Shown here piece after piece: positions 1-5,556 of a DNA stretch of 6,887 nt. The DNA is taken from the NCBI GenBank assembly GCA_015062635.1, contig SUUF01000107.1:1-6887 (forward strand), in the 5' to 3' direction. How positions within the stretch are numbered: the stretch's first letter is position 1; each line of letters begins with the position of its first letter. The position numbers were made by a program, and so were the translations under genes. The DNA comes from Coriobacteriaceae bacterium (lineage in GTDB: Bacteria > Actinomycetota > Coriobacteriia > Coriobacteriales > Eggerthellaceae). Below the pieces are notes generated by a model. It was not told the DNA's origin and ran no database searches. It saw only the letters and a program-made list of their open reading frames with translations.

Positions 1-879
1 TCGGCCATCGCCAAGATCGAGGCTGGCGAAAGCGAGGTACCGCTGTCCAAGCTGGTGCCGTTCGCGCAGGCGCTCGATACCACGGTGGAGCGGCTGTTGG
101 AAGGCCTTGAATATGAAGGCGACCATGCGCTGCGCAACCAAGCGGGCAGGCGCCTGACTCCCTACGGCCAGGGGCCCCGCGTCGCGGCCGTCATTCTTGC
201 CGGTGGGCATTCCACTCGCAACCGGCAGAATATCCCGAATCAATTCGTCAACATCCTGGGCAAGCCTGTCATCGGGTATTGCATGGAAGCGTACCAGCGC
301 CACCCGCTGATAGACGACATCTTCGTGGTGTGCCTGCGCGAATACCATGATGTGTTGGCGGCTTACGCGCAGCGGTTCGGCATCGGCAAGCTCGCGGGCA
401 TCCTGCCCGAGGCCGCCACCGGCGTGCAATCCGTGCGTGCTGGTTTCGAGCAGGCCGTTCACGCGGGGTACCGCCACAGCGACATCATCGTGTTCCAGGA
501 GTCGACCCGTCCGCTTGTCACCGAGGAGATGATCACGCGTATCGTCGGCGCGGCGCGGGAGTGGGGGAGCGCCATCACAGGCAGTTCCATGGCCGACAAC
601 GTGCAGTTCTACCGCACGTCCGACGGCGGGTTCAAAAGCTTGGACAGGGAACGGGTGGTTGATTTGCAATCGCCCGACGCCCATAGCATCTCGCATTTGC
701 GCGAGGTGTTCGAGCTGGCCGATGCCCAGTCGCATCCATGCCTCGAAAGCAACCTCGGCATGCTCATGCACGAGCTGGGGCTGCCCCTTCACTTCTGCCA
801 CGGCCCGCGCAACAACGTGAAAATCGTGCGGCAGGAAGACGTGGACGTGGCCGCTGCCCTGCTGAAGCGTCGCCTATAG
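1..879 (+). CDS. XRE-type HTH fused to an IspD/TarI-like cytidylyltransferase domain (5' end missing)
   Basis: The frame is open from base 1, so the gene begins upstream of the window. An internal GTG at 55 is possible but would cut the HTH domain. Visible codons 1-35 (SAIAKIEAGES..., then LVPFAQALDTTVERLLEG) match the last helices of an XRE/HTH_3 DNA-binding domain. After a linker of about 25 residues, codons 61-290 resemble IspD/TarI cytidylyltransferases, which join CTP to an alcohol phosphate. Seen: LAGG, an H-S-T-R loop (R73), QF-x4-LGKPV, an ESTRP motif (167-171) and a C-terminal NNVKIV Lys (K274). Odd: the usual P-K-Q-F lysine is N80 and the second loop Gly is Ser, so catalysis is doubtful. 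It is followed 151 bases later by a second IspD-like gene. I infer a regulator with a nucleotide- or ligand-sensing domain, or a moonlighting enzyme. Domain calls are firm; the role is not. Confidence 0.8.
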   Translation, partial: SAIAKIEAGESEVPLSKLVPFAQALDTTVERLLEGLEYEGDHALRNQAGRRLTPYGQGPRVAAVILAGGHSTRNRQNIPNQFVNILGKPVIGYCMEAYQRHPLIDDIFVVCLREYHDVLAAYAQRFGIGKLAGILPEAATGVQSVRAGFEQAVHAGYRHSDIIVFQESTRPLVTEEMITRIVGAAREWGSAITGSSMADNVQFYRTSDGGFKSLDRERVVDLQSPDAHSISHLREVFELADAQSHPCLESNLGMLMHELGLPLHFCHGPRNNVKIVRQEDVDVAAALLKRRL

Positions 880-881
880 AG

Positions 882-900
882 GCGTTCCCCGCAGGGACGC
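882..900 (+). other. short hairpin just after the XRE-IspD stop codon
   Basis: GCGT (882-885) plus CCC (887-889) pair with GGG (894-896) plus ACGC (897-900) around a CGCA loop, leaving one bulged T. Only a short GTTT follows, so it is at best a weak or partial terminator. It could attenuate read-through into the next gene. The rest of the 880-1030 spacer shows no convincing promoter. Confidence 0.3.
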
Positions 901-1021
901 AGCGTTTCCCGCCGGTCACCAATTCCAACCATTGCTCCTGTCGCTGTCGCAGCTCATCAAGCGGTTCCGAAGCGGACACGCTGCCAAATTATTATTCCGT
1001 GCTCGTGAGAGCCATGTATTT

Positions 1022-1027
1022 GGGAGG
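1022..1027 (+). promoter_or_regulatory. Shine-Dalgarno site that decides the start at 1031
   Basis: GGGAGG lies 3 bases before the ATG at 1031. This ATG places the protein start exactly where IspD-family proteins begin (MNVAIVLAGG). An in-frame upstream start at 932 would add 33 residues with no family match and has no comparable ribosome-binding site. Confidence 0.75.
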
Positions 1028-1030
1028 GTC

Positions 1031-1777
1031 ATGAACGTAGCCATCGTACTCGCCGGGGGAACCGGCACCCGCGTGGGGGCGAACGTCCCCAAGCAGTTCA
1101 TCGAGGTGCTGGGCAAGCCGGTTCTGGCGTATACCCTGGAGGTGTTTCAGGCCAACCCCAACATCGACGCCATCGAAGTTGTATGCCATCGCGATTGGGT
1201 GGGCAAGGCCGAGGAAATCGTTTCGGAATACGGGATTGACAAGGTTCGCTGGATTTGCCTGGGTGGTACCACGTTCCAAGAATCAACCTACAACGGCGTC
1301 GTGAACTTGCGTAACGAGCTCGCATCCGATGACATCGCCGTCATCACCTTTGGCGCGGGGCCGATGATTCCGCACGAGGACATCGACGATTCCATCCGTG
1401 TGTGCGAGCTGCATGGCAACGGCATCAGCTCGGCCGACATGAGCCTGTGCACCTGCATCAAGGACGACGAGGAATCGACCACGCAAAACATCATCCGCGA
1501 GACGCTCAAGGGCTTCGCGGCTCCGTGGACCTTCCGATACGGCGAGCTGCTTGAGGCTTATGACACCGCGGTTGAGCGCGGGATTCTCGACGAGCTCGAG
1601 CCGCATACCACGTCGCTGTACCTGGCGCTGGGCAAGCGCCTGTGGTTCTCGAAGTGCACGACAAGCCAGGTGAAGATCACCCAGAAATCGGACCTCGACC
1701 TGTTCGAGGGGTACCTGCTGCTGCAGGAGAAGCGCCGCCGCGAAGCTGCGTGCGGGAATGCCGGAATCGAAGCCTAG
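1031..1777 (+). CDS. IspD/TarI-like cytidylyltransferase (divergent active site)
   Basis: This 248-residue protein is close to the usual length of IspD (2-C-methyl-D-erythritol 4-phosphate cytidylyltransferase) and TarI (ribitol-5-phosphate cytidylyltransferase). Both transfer CMP from CTP to an alcohol phosphate in the cytoplasm. The N-terminal nucleotide loop is canonical: LAGGTGTR (7-14) then PKQF (20-23, K21). LGKPVLAYTLE follows, and a late SQVKIT Lys (K215) matches the C-terminal substrate Lys of the family. Odd: the family's D-A-A-R-P motif reads F-G-A-G-P at 107-111, so both the Asp and the Arg are gone. The substrate or activity is therefore probably not that of classical IspD. It sits between an XRE-IspD fusion and a LicC-LicA-like protein, 12 bases from the latter, which suggests co-transcription and a role in making a CDP-alcohol for the cell surface. 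The family call is confident; the substrate is unknown. Confidence 0.85.
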   Translation: MNVAIVLAGGTGTRVGANVPKQFIEVLGKPVLAYTLEVFQANPNIDAIEVVCHRDWVGKAEEIVSEYGIDKVRWICLGGTTFQESTYNGVVNLRNELASDDIAVITFGAGPMIPHEDIDDSIRVCELHGNGISSADMSLCTCIKDDEESTTQNIIRETLKGFAAPWTFRYGELLEAYDTAVERGILDELEPHTTSLYLALGKRLWFSKCTTSQVKITQKSDLDLFEGYLLLQEKRRREAACGNAGIEA

Positions 1778-1784
1778 AGGAGGG
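1777..1784 (+). promoter_or_regulatory. strong Shine-Dalgarno site for the LicC-LicA-like gene
   Basis: GAGGAGGG overlaps the last base of the preceding stop codon and lies 5 bases before the ATG at 1790. It supports this start and tight translational linkage within one operon. Confidence 0.75.
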
Positions 1785-1789
1785 CAACA

Positions 1790-3601
1790 ATGATCGCATA
1801 CAAGGAATTCGAGGTAGTGAAGGCCCTGTTGGGCGGCGAGGTCTTGACCCCGCAGGAAATCTACGACCGCACGCGCCACTACGTGTTCAAGAACGCCGAC
1901 GAGGTAGCGGGCCTGCTTGCGAGCCTGGAGGCGAAGGGCTACGTTCAGGATGGGCTGCTCACGCCCCTGGCGCATAAGGAAATCGAGCCGTGCCGCGTGA
2001 ACAATGCCATCATCTTGGCCGCCGGCGGCGAAGACATCACCGCCAAATCGGTTTACTCCATGCCCAAGGGCCTGTTCATGAAGAACGGCGAGACGCTCAT
2101 CGAGCGCCAGATTCGCCAGCTGCGCGAGGCCGGCATCGAGGACATCACCGTGGTCATCGCCTACAAGCAGGAGCTGTACTTCTTCTTGCAGGACAAGTGG
2201 GGCGTGAACCTCGAGATCAACCCCAATCTGAAGAACAACAACATCTATTCGCTGTACACGGTGCGCCAATACCTGGGCAGCACCTACATCTGCAACTGCG
2301 ACAACTACTTCGAGAAGAACCCGTTCTCGTCCTACGAATACAACTCGTTCCACGCCACCGTCTTCAAGGAAGACGCGCATAACGAGCTGGTCGTGCGCAA
2401 GAACGAGAGCGGGCGCATCCTCGAGGTGTTCAGCAATGCGGAATCGGGCGAGTGCATCTACGGCCACGCCTACGTTGATCCGGCATTCTCGGCGCGCTTC
2501 GTGCGCTTCATGGAATCCGAGATGGACGACTTCCGCCTGACGAAGCTGTTCTGGGAGGAGTTCGTGTCGCTGCACGCCGATGACCTCGACATGTACACGC
2601 GCGAGTATTCCCCCGAGGTCGTGTTCGAGTTCGACGAGATCCAGCAGATCCAGAACATCGAGGGCCTGTTCCTCGGCAACGTCAGCGGGCGCATCAACGG
2701 CATCATCTGCAAGGTGCTCGAGTGCGCCGAGGACGAGATTTCCGACATCAACGTGTTGGAGAAGGGCCTCTCGAACATCCTGTTTACGTTCGTGGTGCGC
2801 GGCGAGCGCTACATCTTCCGCTACCCGGGCGACTCGACCGCGTTCTTCATTTACCGCAAGAACGAGTGCGTGGCGCAGCGGCTGGGCGCCGTTTCGCATG
2901 CTGACGACACCTACGTGTACATCGACGAGGACGGCAACAAGATCTCGAAGTTCCGCGAGAACGTGAAGGATATTCACGGCGTGTACTACGAGGACGTGGA
3001 GCTGATGAAAGCTATTGCGCGCAAGATCCGCGCGTTCCACGATGCCGGGCGTGGTATGGAAGGCTGGGAGGAGTACGACTACGATCCCATCTACCAGACC
3101 GAGCGCCTGTTCAAAGAGGCGTCCAAGATGAAGGGCGACCTGTTCAAGGTGTTCGAGAAGGAATGGGCGATGATGCGCCGCCTGCAGCGCTACGCCGACA
3201 TGGACGGCGTGGAGCATACGATGTGCCACAACGACATCAACATCGACAACGTGCTGCTGACCGACGACACGCTTGACATCATCGACTGGGAGTTTGCCGG
3301 CTACAACGACCCGGGCTACGATTTCGGACGCGTCATCGCCGGCTTGGAATATGACGTTGACGAGCCGAAGATCCTCGACATCCTCGAGGCGTACTTCGGG
3401 CGGCCTGCAACCGAGACCGAGCACTTGCATTGGATGGCGTATTCCGCGATTCACAACTGGTATTACGTGGGTTGGGCGCTGTACAAGGAGTCGATTGGCG
3501 AGAGCAGCCGCGACTGGATGCTGTTCTTCTTCAAGCAGTCTAAGAAGCTGGCTGAGTGGTGCATGCCGCGCTACCAGGCGAAATACGGGGAGATTGACTA
3601 A
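1790..3601 (+). CDS. trimodular protein: winged helix + LicC-like nucleotidyltransferase + LicA-like choline/ethanolamine kinase
   Basis: This 603-residue fusion has three parts. Residues 1-65 look like a winged-helix DNA-binding domain (EFEVVKALLGGEVLTPQEIY, then LLASLEAKGYV). Residues 71-295 match LicC-type CTP:phosphocholine cytidylyltransferases: NNAIILAAGG, MPKGL (91-95, K93), YKQE, NNNIYSLY, a metal-binding Asp in CNCDNYF (D171) and a late FEFDEIQ (D282). Residues 300-603 match LicA/choline-kinase phosphotransferases: VLEKGLSNI, YIFRYPG, the Brenner motif HNDINIDN (H480, D482, N487) and the metal Asp in IIDWEF (D499). The fusion would phosphorylate choline, ethanolamine or a related alcohol and then activate it as a CDP derivative for surface glycopolymers; separate LicA and LicC do this in Lic1-type loci. 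Odd: the usual GxGxR loop after AAG is replaced by GEDITAKS. No LicB or LicD is visible here. Exact alcohol unknown. Confidence 0.9.
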   Translation: MIAYKEFEVVKALLGGEVLTPQEIYDRTRHYVFKNADEVAGLLASLEAKGYVQDGLLTPLAHKEIEPCRVNNAIILAAGGEDITAKSVYSMPKGLFMKNGETLIERQIRQLREAGIEDITVVIAYKQELYFFLQDKWGVNLEINPNLKNNNIYSLYTVRQYLGSTYICNCDNYFEKNPFSSYEYNSFHATVFKEDAHNELVVRKNESGRILEVFSNAESGECIYGHAYVDPAFSARFVRFMESEMDDFRLTKLFWEEFVSLHADDLDMYTREYSPEVVFEFDEIQQIQNIEGLFLGNVSGRINGIICKVLECAEDEISDINVLEKGLSNILFTFVVRGERYIFRYPGDSTAFFIYRKNECVAQRLGAVSHADDTYVYIDEDGNKISKFRENVKDIHGVYYEDVELMKAIARKIRAFHDAGRGMEGWEEYDYDPIYQTERLFKEASKMKGDLFKVFEKEWAMMRRLQRYADMDGVEHTMCHNDINIDNVLLTDDTLDIIDWEFAGYNDPGYDFGRVIAGLEYDVDEPKILDILEAYFGRPATETEHLHWMAYSAIHNWYYVGWALYKESIGESSRDWMLFFFKQSKKLAEWCMPRYQAKYGEID

Positions 3602-4246
3602 GTGCGCGTTTACGTTATCCGCCACGGCGAGACTGATTCCAATGCCCTGGGCATTTTCCAGGGCCAGACCGACGGCATGCTGACGGCCGAGGGAATCGAG
3701 CTCGCCCGGGTGACGGGCGAGGCGCTGCGCGATGTGCCGTTCGACGCCGCCTACACGAGCCCCCTTACGCGGGCAGTTGATACTGCCGGCGCCGTTTTGG
3801 AATCGAACTGCGGGACATGCAAGCGCGCGGTTGTGGACCGCCGGCTCATTGAGATTGACATGGGCGATTACGAGGGCAAGCGGTTCCGGCCGGGGGAATC
3901 GGAGGTCGATGCAGAGTTGACGCGCCTGTTTTTTGAGGACCCGTTTGCGTTTCCGGGGTTTCCGAACGGCGAGGACGCCCGCCAGGTGTGCGTCCGTACG
4001 CAGGAATTCTTGCGGGAATTGGCGCTGGCTGATTACGGGAACGTGCTGGTGTCGACCCACGGTTTCGCCTTGCGGGCCATGCTCAACGGGTTGTACGGAA
4101 ACTCGAACGACTTCTGGCAAGGACATGTGCCGTATAACTGCTCGATCAGCGTCCTGGAATCCGAGGGTGATGGATTCCGCCTGGTGGAAAGCGATTTGGT
4201 GCTGTATGACCCATCTCGCCGCGTCGATAGGTATGCGTCGTACTGA
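3602..4246 (+). CDS. histidine phosphatase family protein (PGAM/CobC type)
   Basis: This 214-residue protein has a GTG start immediately after the TAA of the preceding gene, with GGGGAG at 3587-3592 as ribosome-binding site, so translational coupling is likely. Family signatures are complete: the phospho-histidine motif IRHGET (R7, H8, E10), SPLTRA with R57, LIEIDMGDYEG with acidic E84, and STHG with the second catalytic His H153. Histidine phosphatases remove phosphate from small molecules (phosphoglycerate, alpha-ribazole phosphate, sugar phosphates) through a phospho-His intermediate. The sequence does not reveal the substrate. Its place as last gene of a CDP-alcohol cassette suggests it dephosphorylates a pathway intermediate or product, or removes surplus phospho-alcohol (inference). 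An intrinsic terminator follows after 24 bases, so it closes the operon. No signal peptide: cytoplasmic. Confidence 0.9.
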   Translation: MRVYVIRHGETDSNALGIFQGQTDGMLTAEGIELARVTGEALRDVPFDAAYTSPLTRAVDTAGAVLESNCGTCKRAVVDRRLIEIDMGDYEGKRFRPGESEVDAELTRLFFEDPFAFPGFPNGEDARQVCVRTQEFLRELALADYGNVLVSTHGFALRAMLNGLYGNSNDFWQGHVPYNCSISVLESEGDGFRLVESDLVLYDPSRRVDRYASY

Positions 4247-4270
4247 GCCATTCCAAATAATGAGCGCCCC

Positions 4271-4295
4271 AAAGCCCGGCAACCCCGGGCTTTTT
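4271..4295 (+). terminator. intrinsic terminator of the four-gene run
   Basis: AAAGCCCGG (4271-4279) pairs perfectly with CCGGGCTTT (4285-4293) around a 5-base CAACC loop, and the T-run extends to 4295. This is a classic GC-rich stem with a U-tract, 24 bases after the phosphatase stop codon. The A-run on the 5' side could make it work for the opposite strand too, but no gene converges here. Confidence 0.9.
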
Positions 4296-4360
4296 CATGC
4301 TCAGCAGAGAACTGCCTACGGCGCAAAAACATACAAAGCAGCAAGAACGATGGCTAATCA

Positions 4361-4370
4361 AGTAGCTACT
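4361..4370. repeat. perfect 10-bp palindrome in the spacer before the secreted-protein gene
   Basis: AGTAGCTACT is its own reverse complement. It lies in the comparatively AT-rich spacer 4296-4514, about 80 bases upstream of the proposed promoter. It could be a small operator, but a 10-bp palindrome may also arise by chance. Elsewhere in this spacer I see only a loose GCCAT/ATGGC inverted pair (4402-4406 with 4415-4419). Confidence 0.2.
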
Positions 4371-4447
4371 ATCGCATCCCTACAAGCCAATCCCGCACGT
4401 CGCCATCAACCCAAATGGCCAAACCCCCACGTCTGATGGCCACTCTA

Positions 4448-4475
4448 TTGCCCGCCCTCCGTCATTCTGTAAACT
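4448..4475 (+). promoter_or_regulatory. possible sigma-70-type promoter for the secreted protein
   Basis: TTGCCC (4448-4453) and TAAACT (4470-4475) are 16 bases apart and 40 bases upstream of the ATG at 4515. This would give a leader of about 30 bases. A separate promoter is expected because a strong terminator lies upstream. Each box deviates from consensus, so the call is tentative. Confidence 0.4.
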
Positions 4476-4514
4476 AAAAGGGCGATTCCACAACGGGAGA
4501 GGACGGGGGACCCA

Positions 4515-5198
4515 ATGCTGGCGACATCCACCATATCCACCACAACAAAGACCACCTCGCGCGCGCTTGCCGTGGCTGCGGCAATGCTGCTGGCCCTGGT
4601 GCTGTCCATGAGCCTTGGCGCCGGGCGCGCGTACGCGGGCGCCGTGTGGTTCGACGTCAAGGAGATCGACGGCAAGACCGTCGGCCTTTCCTACGACCCG
4701 CACGACGACTGGTGGAGCAAATACGCGTTCGAGGCAAAGAAGAAGGTCACGAACGTGAAGAGCAGCAACCCCAAGGTCGCGTCGGTGACGTTCAAGGGCA
4801 ACAATTTCTTCTCGATTCACGCGAAGAAAGCCGGCAAGACCAAGATCACCTACAAGATCGGCGGCAAGAGCCACAAGGCCACCATCATCGTCAAGAAGTA
4901 CGCGAACCCCTTCAAGGCGATCTCGGTTGGCGGGAAGAGCTGCCTCAAGGGCTTCAAGCGCGAGTGCGTCTCGAGCACGAAGAGCCTCGATTATTACGGC
5001 CACATCACGGGCAAGGTGAAGGTCGTGCCCGCCAAGAACTGGAAGGTGAAGGCCATCAACGCCTATAACGGCGCCACCCCGACGAAGATCAAGAACGGCG
5101 CGAAGGTGCCCGAGGGCACGTCGACGGTCCAGGTGATGATGGTCAACAAGAAGACCAAGGTCTGGCAGCGCACGTACATTTACGCGGACGCGGGTTAG
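4515..5198 (+). CDS. secreted basic protein with a Big_2-like (bacterial Ig) domain
   Basis: This 227-residue protein starts at ATG 4515, with GGGGGA at 4505-4510 as ribosome-binding site. Residues 1-41 form a long signal peptide: a Thr/Ser-rich n-region with K12 and R16, a hydrophobic core from A17 to about L34, and a probable signal peptidase I site AYA|GA after A41. Residues 75-128 read like a Big_2 Ig-like domain: VTNVKSSNPKVASV, then IHAKKAGKTKITYKIGGKS, then ATIIVKK. Residues 131-225 are beta-rich with two cysteines (C143, C151) and may form a second, divergent Ig-like fold. The mature protein is very Lys-rich. No LPxTG, lipobox or C-terminal membrane helix is visible, so it is probably released or held by charge to anionic cell-wall polymers (inference). 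No enzymatic motif is seen. It is transcribed separately from the upstream cassette. Confidence 0.85.
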   Translation: MLATSTISTTTKTTSRALAVAAAMLLALVLSMSLGAGRAYAGAVWFDVKEIDGKTVGLSYDPHDDWWSKYAFEAKKKVTNVKSSNPKVASVTFKGNNFFSIHAKKAGKTKITYKIGGKSHKATIIVKKYANPFKAISVGGKSCLKGFKRECVSSTKSLDYYGHITGKVKVVPAKNWKVKAINAYNGATPTKIKNGAKVPEGTSTVQVMMVNKKTKVWQRTYIYADAG

Positions 5199-5228
5199 CG
5201 GCTCGTTCCGACCATGGTTGTGGCGGGG

Positions 5229-5257
5229 GAGATTCCTCGCCTTCGGCTCGGAATGAC
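5229..5257. repeat. interspersed hairpin element, copy 1
   Basis: The sequence begins GAGATTCC and ends CGGAATGAC. ATTCC (5232-5236) pairs with GGAAT (5250-5254), and inside it GCC (5239-5241) pairs with GGC (5245-5247) around a TTC loop. The tail GGAATGACGTGGGG recurs 21 bases downstream (5271-5284). The same layout appears in the two arms of the inverted repeat at 5293-5374. Confidence 0.75.
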
Positions 5258-5292
5258 GTGGGGACGGCCCGGAATGACGTGGGGGCCCAAAC

Positions 5293-5374
5293 GTCATCTC
5301 GAGCGCAGCGAGAGATCCCCCGCGTCCCAACCCGAGCAGCGACGCGGGAGATTCCTCGCTGCGCTCGGAATGAC
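5293..5374. repeat. 34-bp imperfect inverted repeat with 14-base loop, two hairpin elements head to head
   Basis: The left arm 5293-5326 and the right arm 5341-5374 match as reverse complements at 29 of 34 positions by eye, with loop 5327-5340. Each arm also contains its own small palindrome: ATCTC (5296-5300) with GAGAT (5312-5316), and ATTCC (5351-5355) with GGAAT (5367-5371). Four of the five arm mismatches fall within these inner palindromes and are compensatory. The overall form is that of a miniature mobile or REP/BIME-like element. Target-site duplications are not obvious. Confidence 0.8.
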
Positions 5375-5384
5375 AGAGGGGGCG

Positions 5385-5441
5385 GCCCGGCATGACGCTG
5401 GGTGCCCGGCATGACGCTGGGTGCCCGGAATGACGCTGGGT
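5385..5441. repeat. three tandem copies of a 19-bp unit
   Basis: The unit GCCCGGMATGACGCTGGGT occurs at 5385-5403, 5404-5422 and 5423-5441. Copies differ only at the M position (C, C, A). A decayed fourth start, GCCCC, follows at 5442. The unit contains the GGAATGAC end of the neighbouring hairpin element and appears to be an expansion of its tail. Confidence 0.85.
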
Positions 5442-5495
5442 GCCCCACGTTGAATGCCACGCGCCTCTGGCTGCCGGTATGGTTCCTCGTAGATG

Positions 5496-5504
5496 TGATA
5501 GAAT
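5496..5504 (+). promoter_or_regulatory. extended -10 promoter for the ATPase gene
   Basis: TGATAGAAT fits the extended -10 form TGnTATAAT with one mismatch in the hexamer. No good -35 box is present at the expected distance, which extended -10 promoters tolerate. Transcription would start near 5510-5512, giving a leader of about 46 bases. Confidence 0.55.
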
Positions 5505-5506
5505 TC

Positions 5507-5546
5507 TAATGACAAAAAATCCCGCATGTGGGCAAAAGTGTCATTA
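5507..5546. promoter_or_regulatory. 40-bp symmetric dyad between the -10 box and the ribosome-binding site (probable operator)
   Basis: TAATGACA (5507-5514) is a perfect inverted match to TGTCATTA (5539-5546). CCC (5521-5523) and GGG (5530-5532), and a central CATG (5525-5528), share the same centre at 5526.5. The A-rich segments between are not complementary. The dyad overlaps the expected transcription start, and its last base is the first base of the AGGAGGG site. A repressor bound here would block the promoter; a transcript hairpin is also possible for the inner CCCG/UGGG stem. Confidence 0.65.
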
Positions 5547-5556
5547 GGAGGGCGGC

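Larger units (their letters stand above)
5199..5556. other. 358-base spacer without genes, filled with repeats and a regulatory dyad
   Basis: No credible coding sequence lies here; frames crossing it encode only the repeat (for example HSERSEE-like peptides on the minus strand). From left to right it holds a hairpin element (5229-5257), a degenerate copy of its tail (5271-5284), a large inverted repeat (5293-5374), a 19-bp tandem array (5385-5441), and the promoter and dyad of the downstream ATPase gene (5496-5546). No T-run follows any of the hairpins, so a conventional terminator for the secreted-protein gene is not evident. Confidence 0.8.

Noticed and set aside
965..995. A possible promoter (TATTAT at 990-995) in the spacer between the two IspD-like genes
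   Set aside because: No -35 box at proper spacing; the nearest candidate (TTCCGA) is poor and 19 bases away. The AT-rich patch alone is not enough.
932..1030. An upstream start for the second IspD-like gene
   Set aside because: The extra 33 residues match nothing in the family and lack a good ribosome-binding site, while ATG 1031 has GGGAGG 3 bases upstream.
1283..4282. A 999-codon open frame on the minus strand covering most of the cassette
   Set aside because: It is antisense to three genes with full domain signatures. Its composition (rich in Val, Leu, His, Ala, Arg) is what the complement of GC-rich coding sequence gives, and it shows no recognisable domain. It is unusually long but best read as a codon-bias shadow.
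5229..5374. Intrinsic terminator of the secreted-protein gene
   Set aside because: The hairpins are strong enough but none is followed by a T-run on the + strand; a termination role cannot be supported from sequence.
4380..5393. A 337-codon minus-strand frame opposite the secreted protein
   Set aside because: Its N-terminal part is just the translated repeat (HSERSEES type), and the remainder mirrors the + strand gene with a clear signal peptide and ribosome-binding site.
5229..5441. A CRISPR-like array
   Set aside because: The repeats are short, unevenly spaced and directly adjoining, without unique spacers of uniform length, and no cas genes are nearby.
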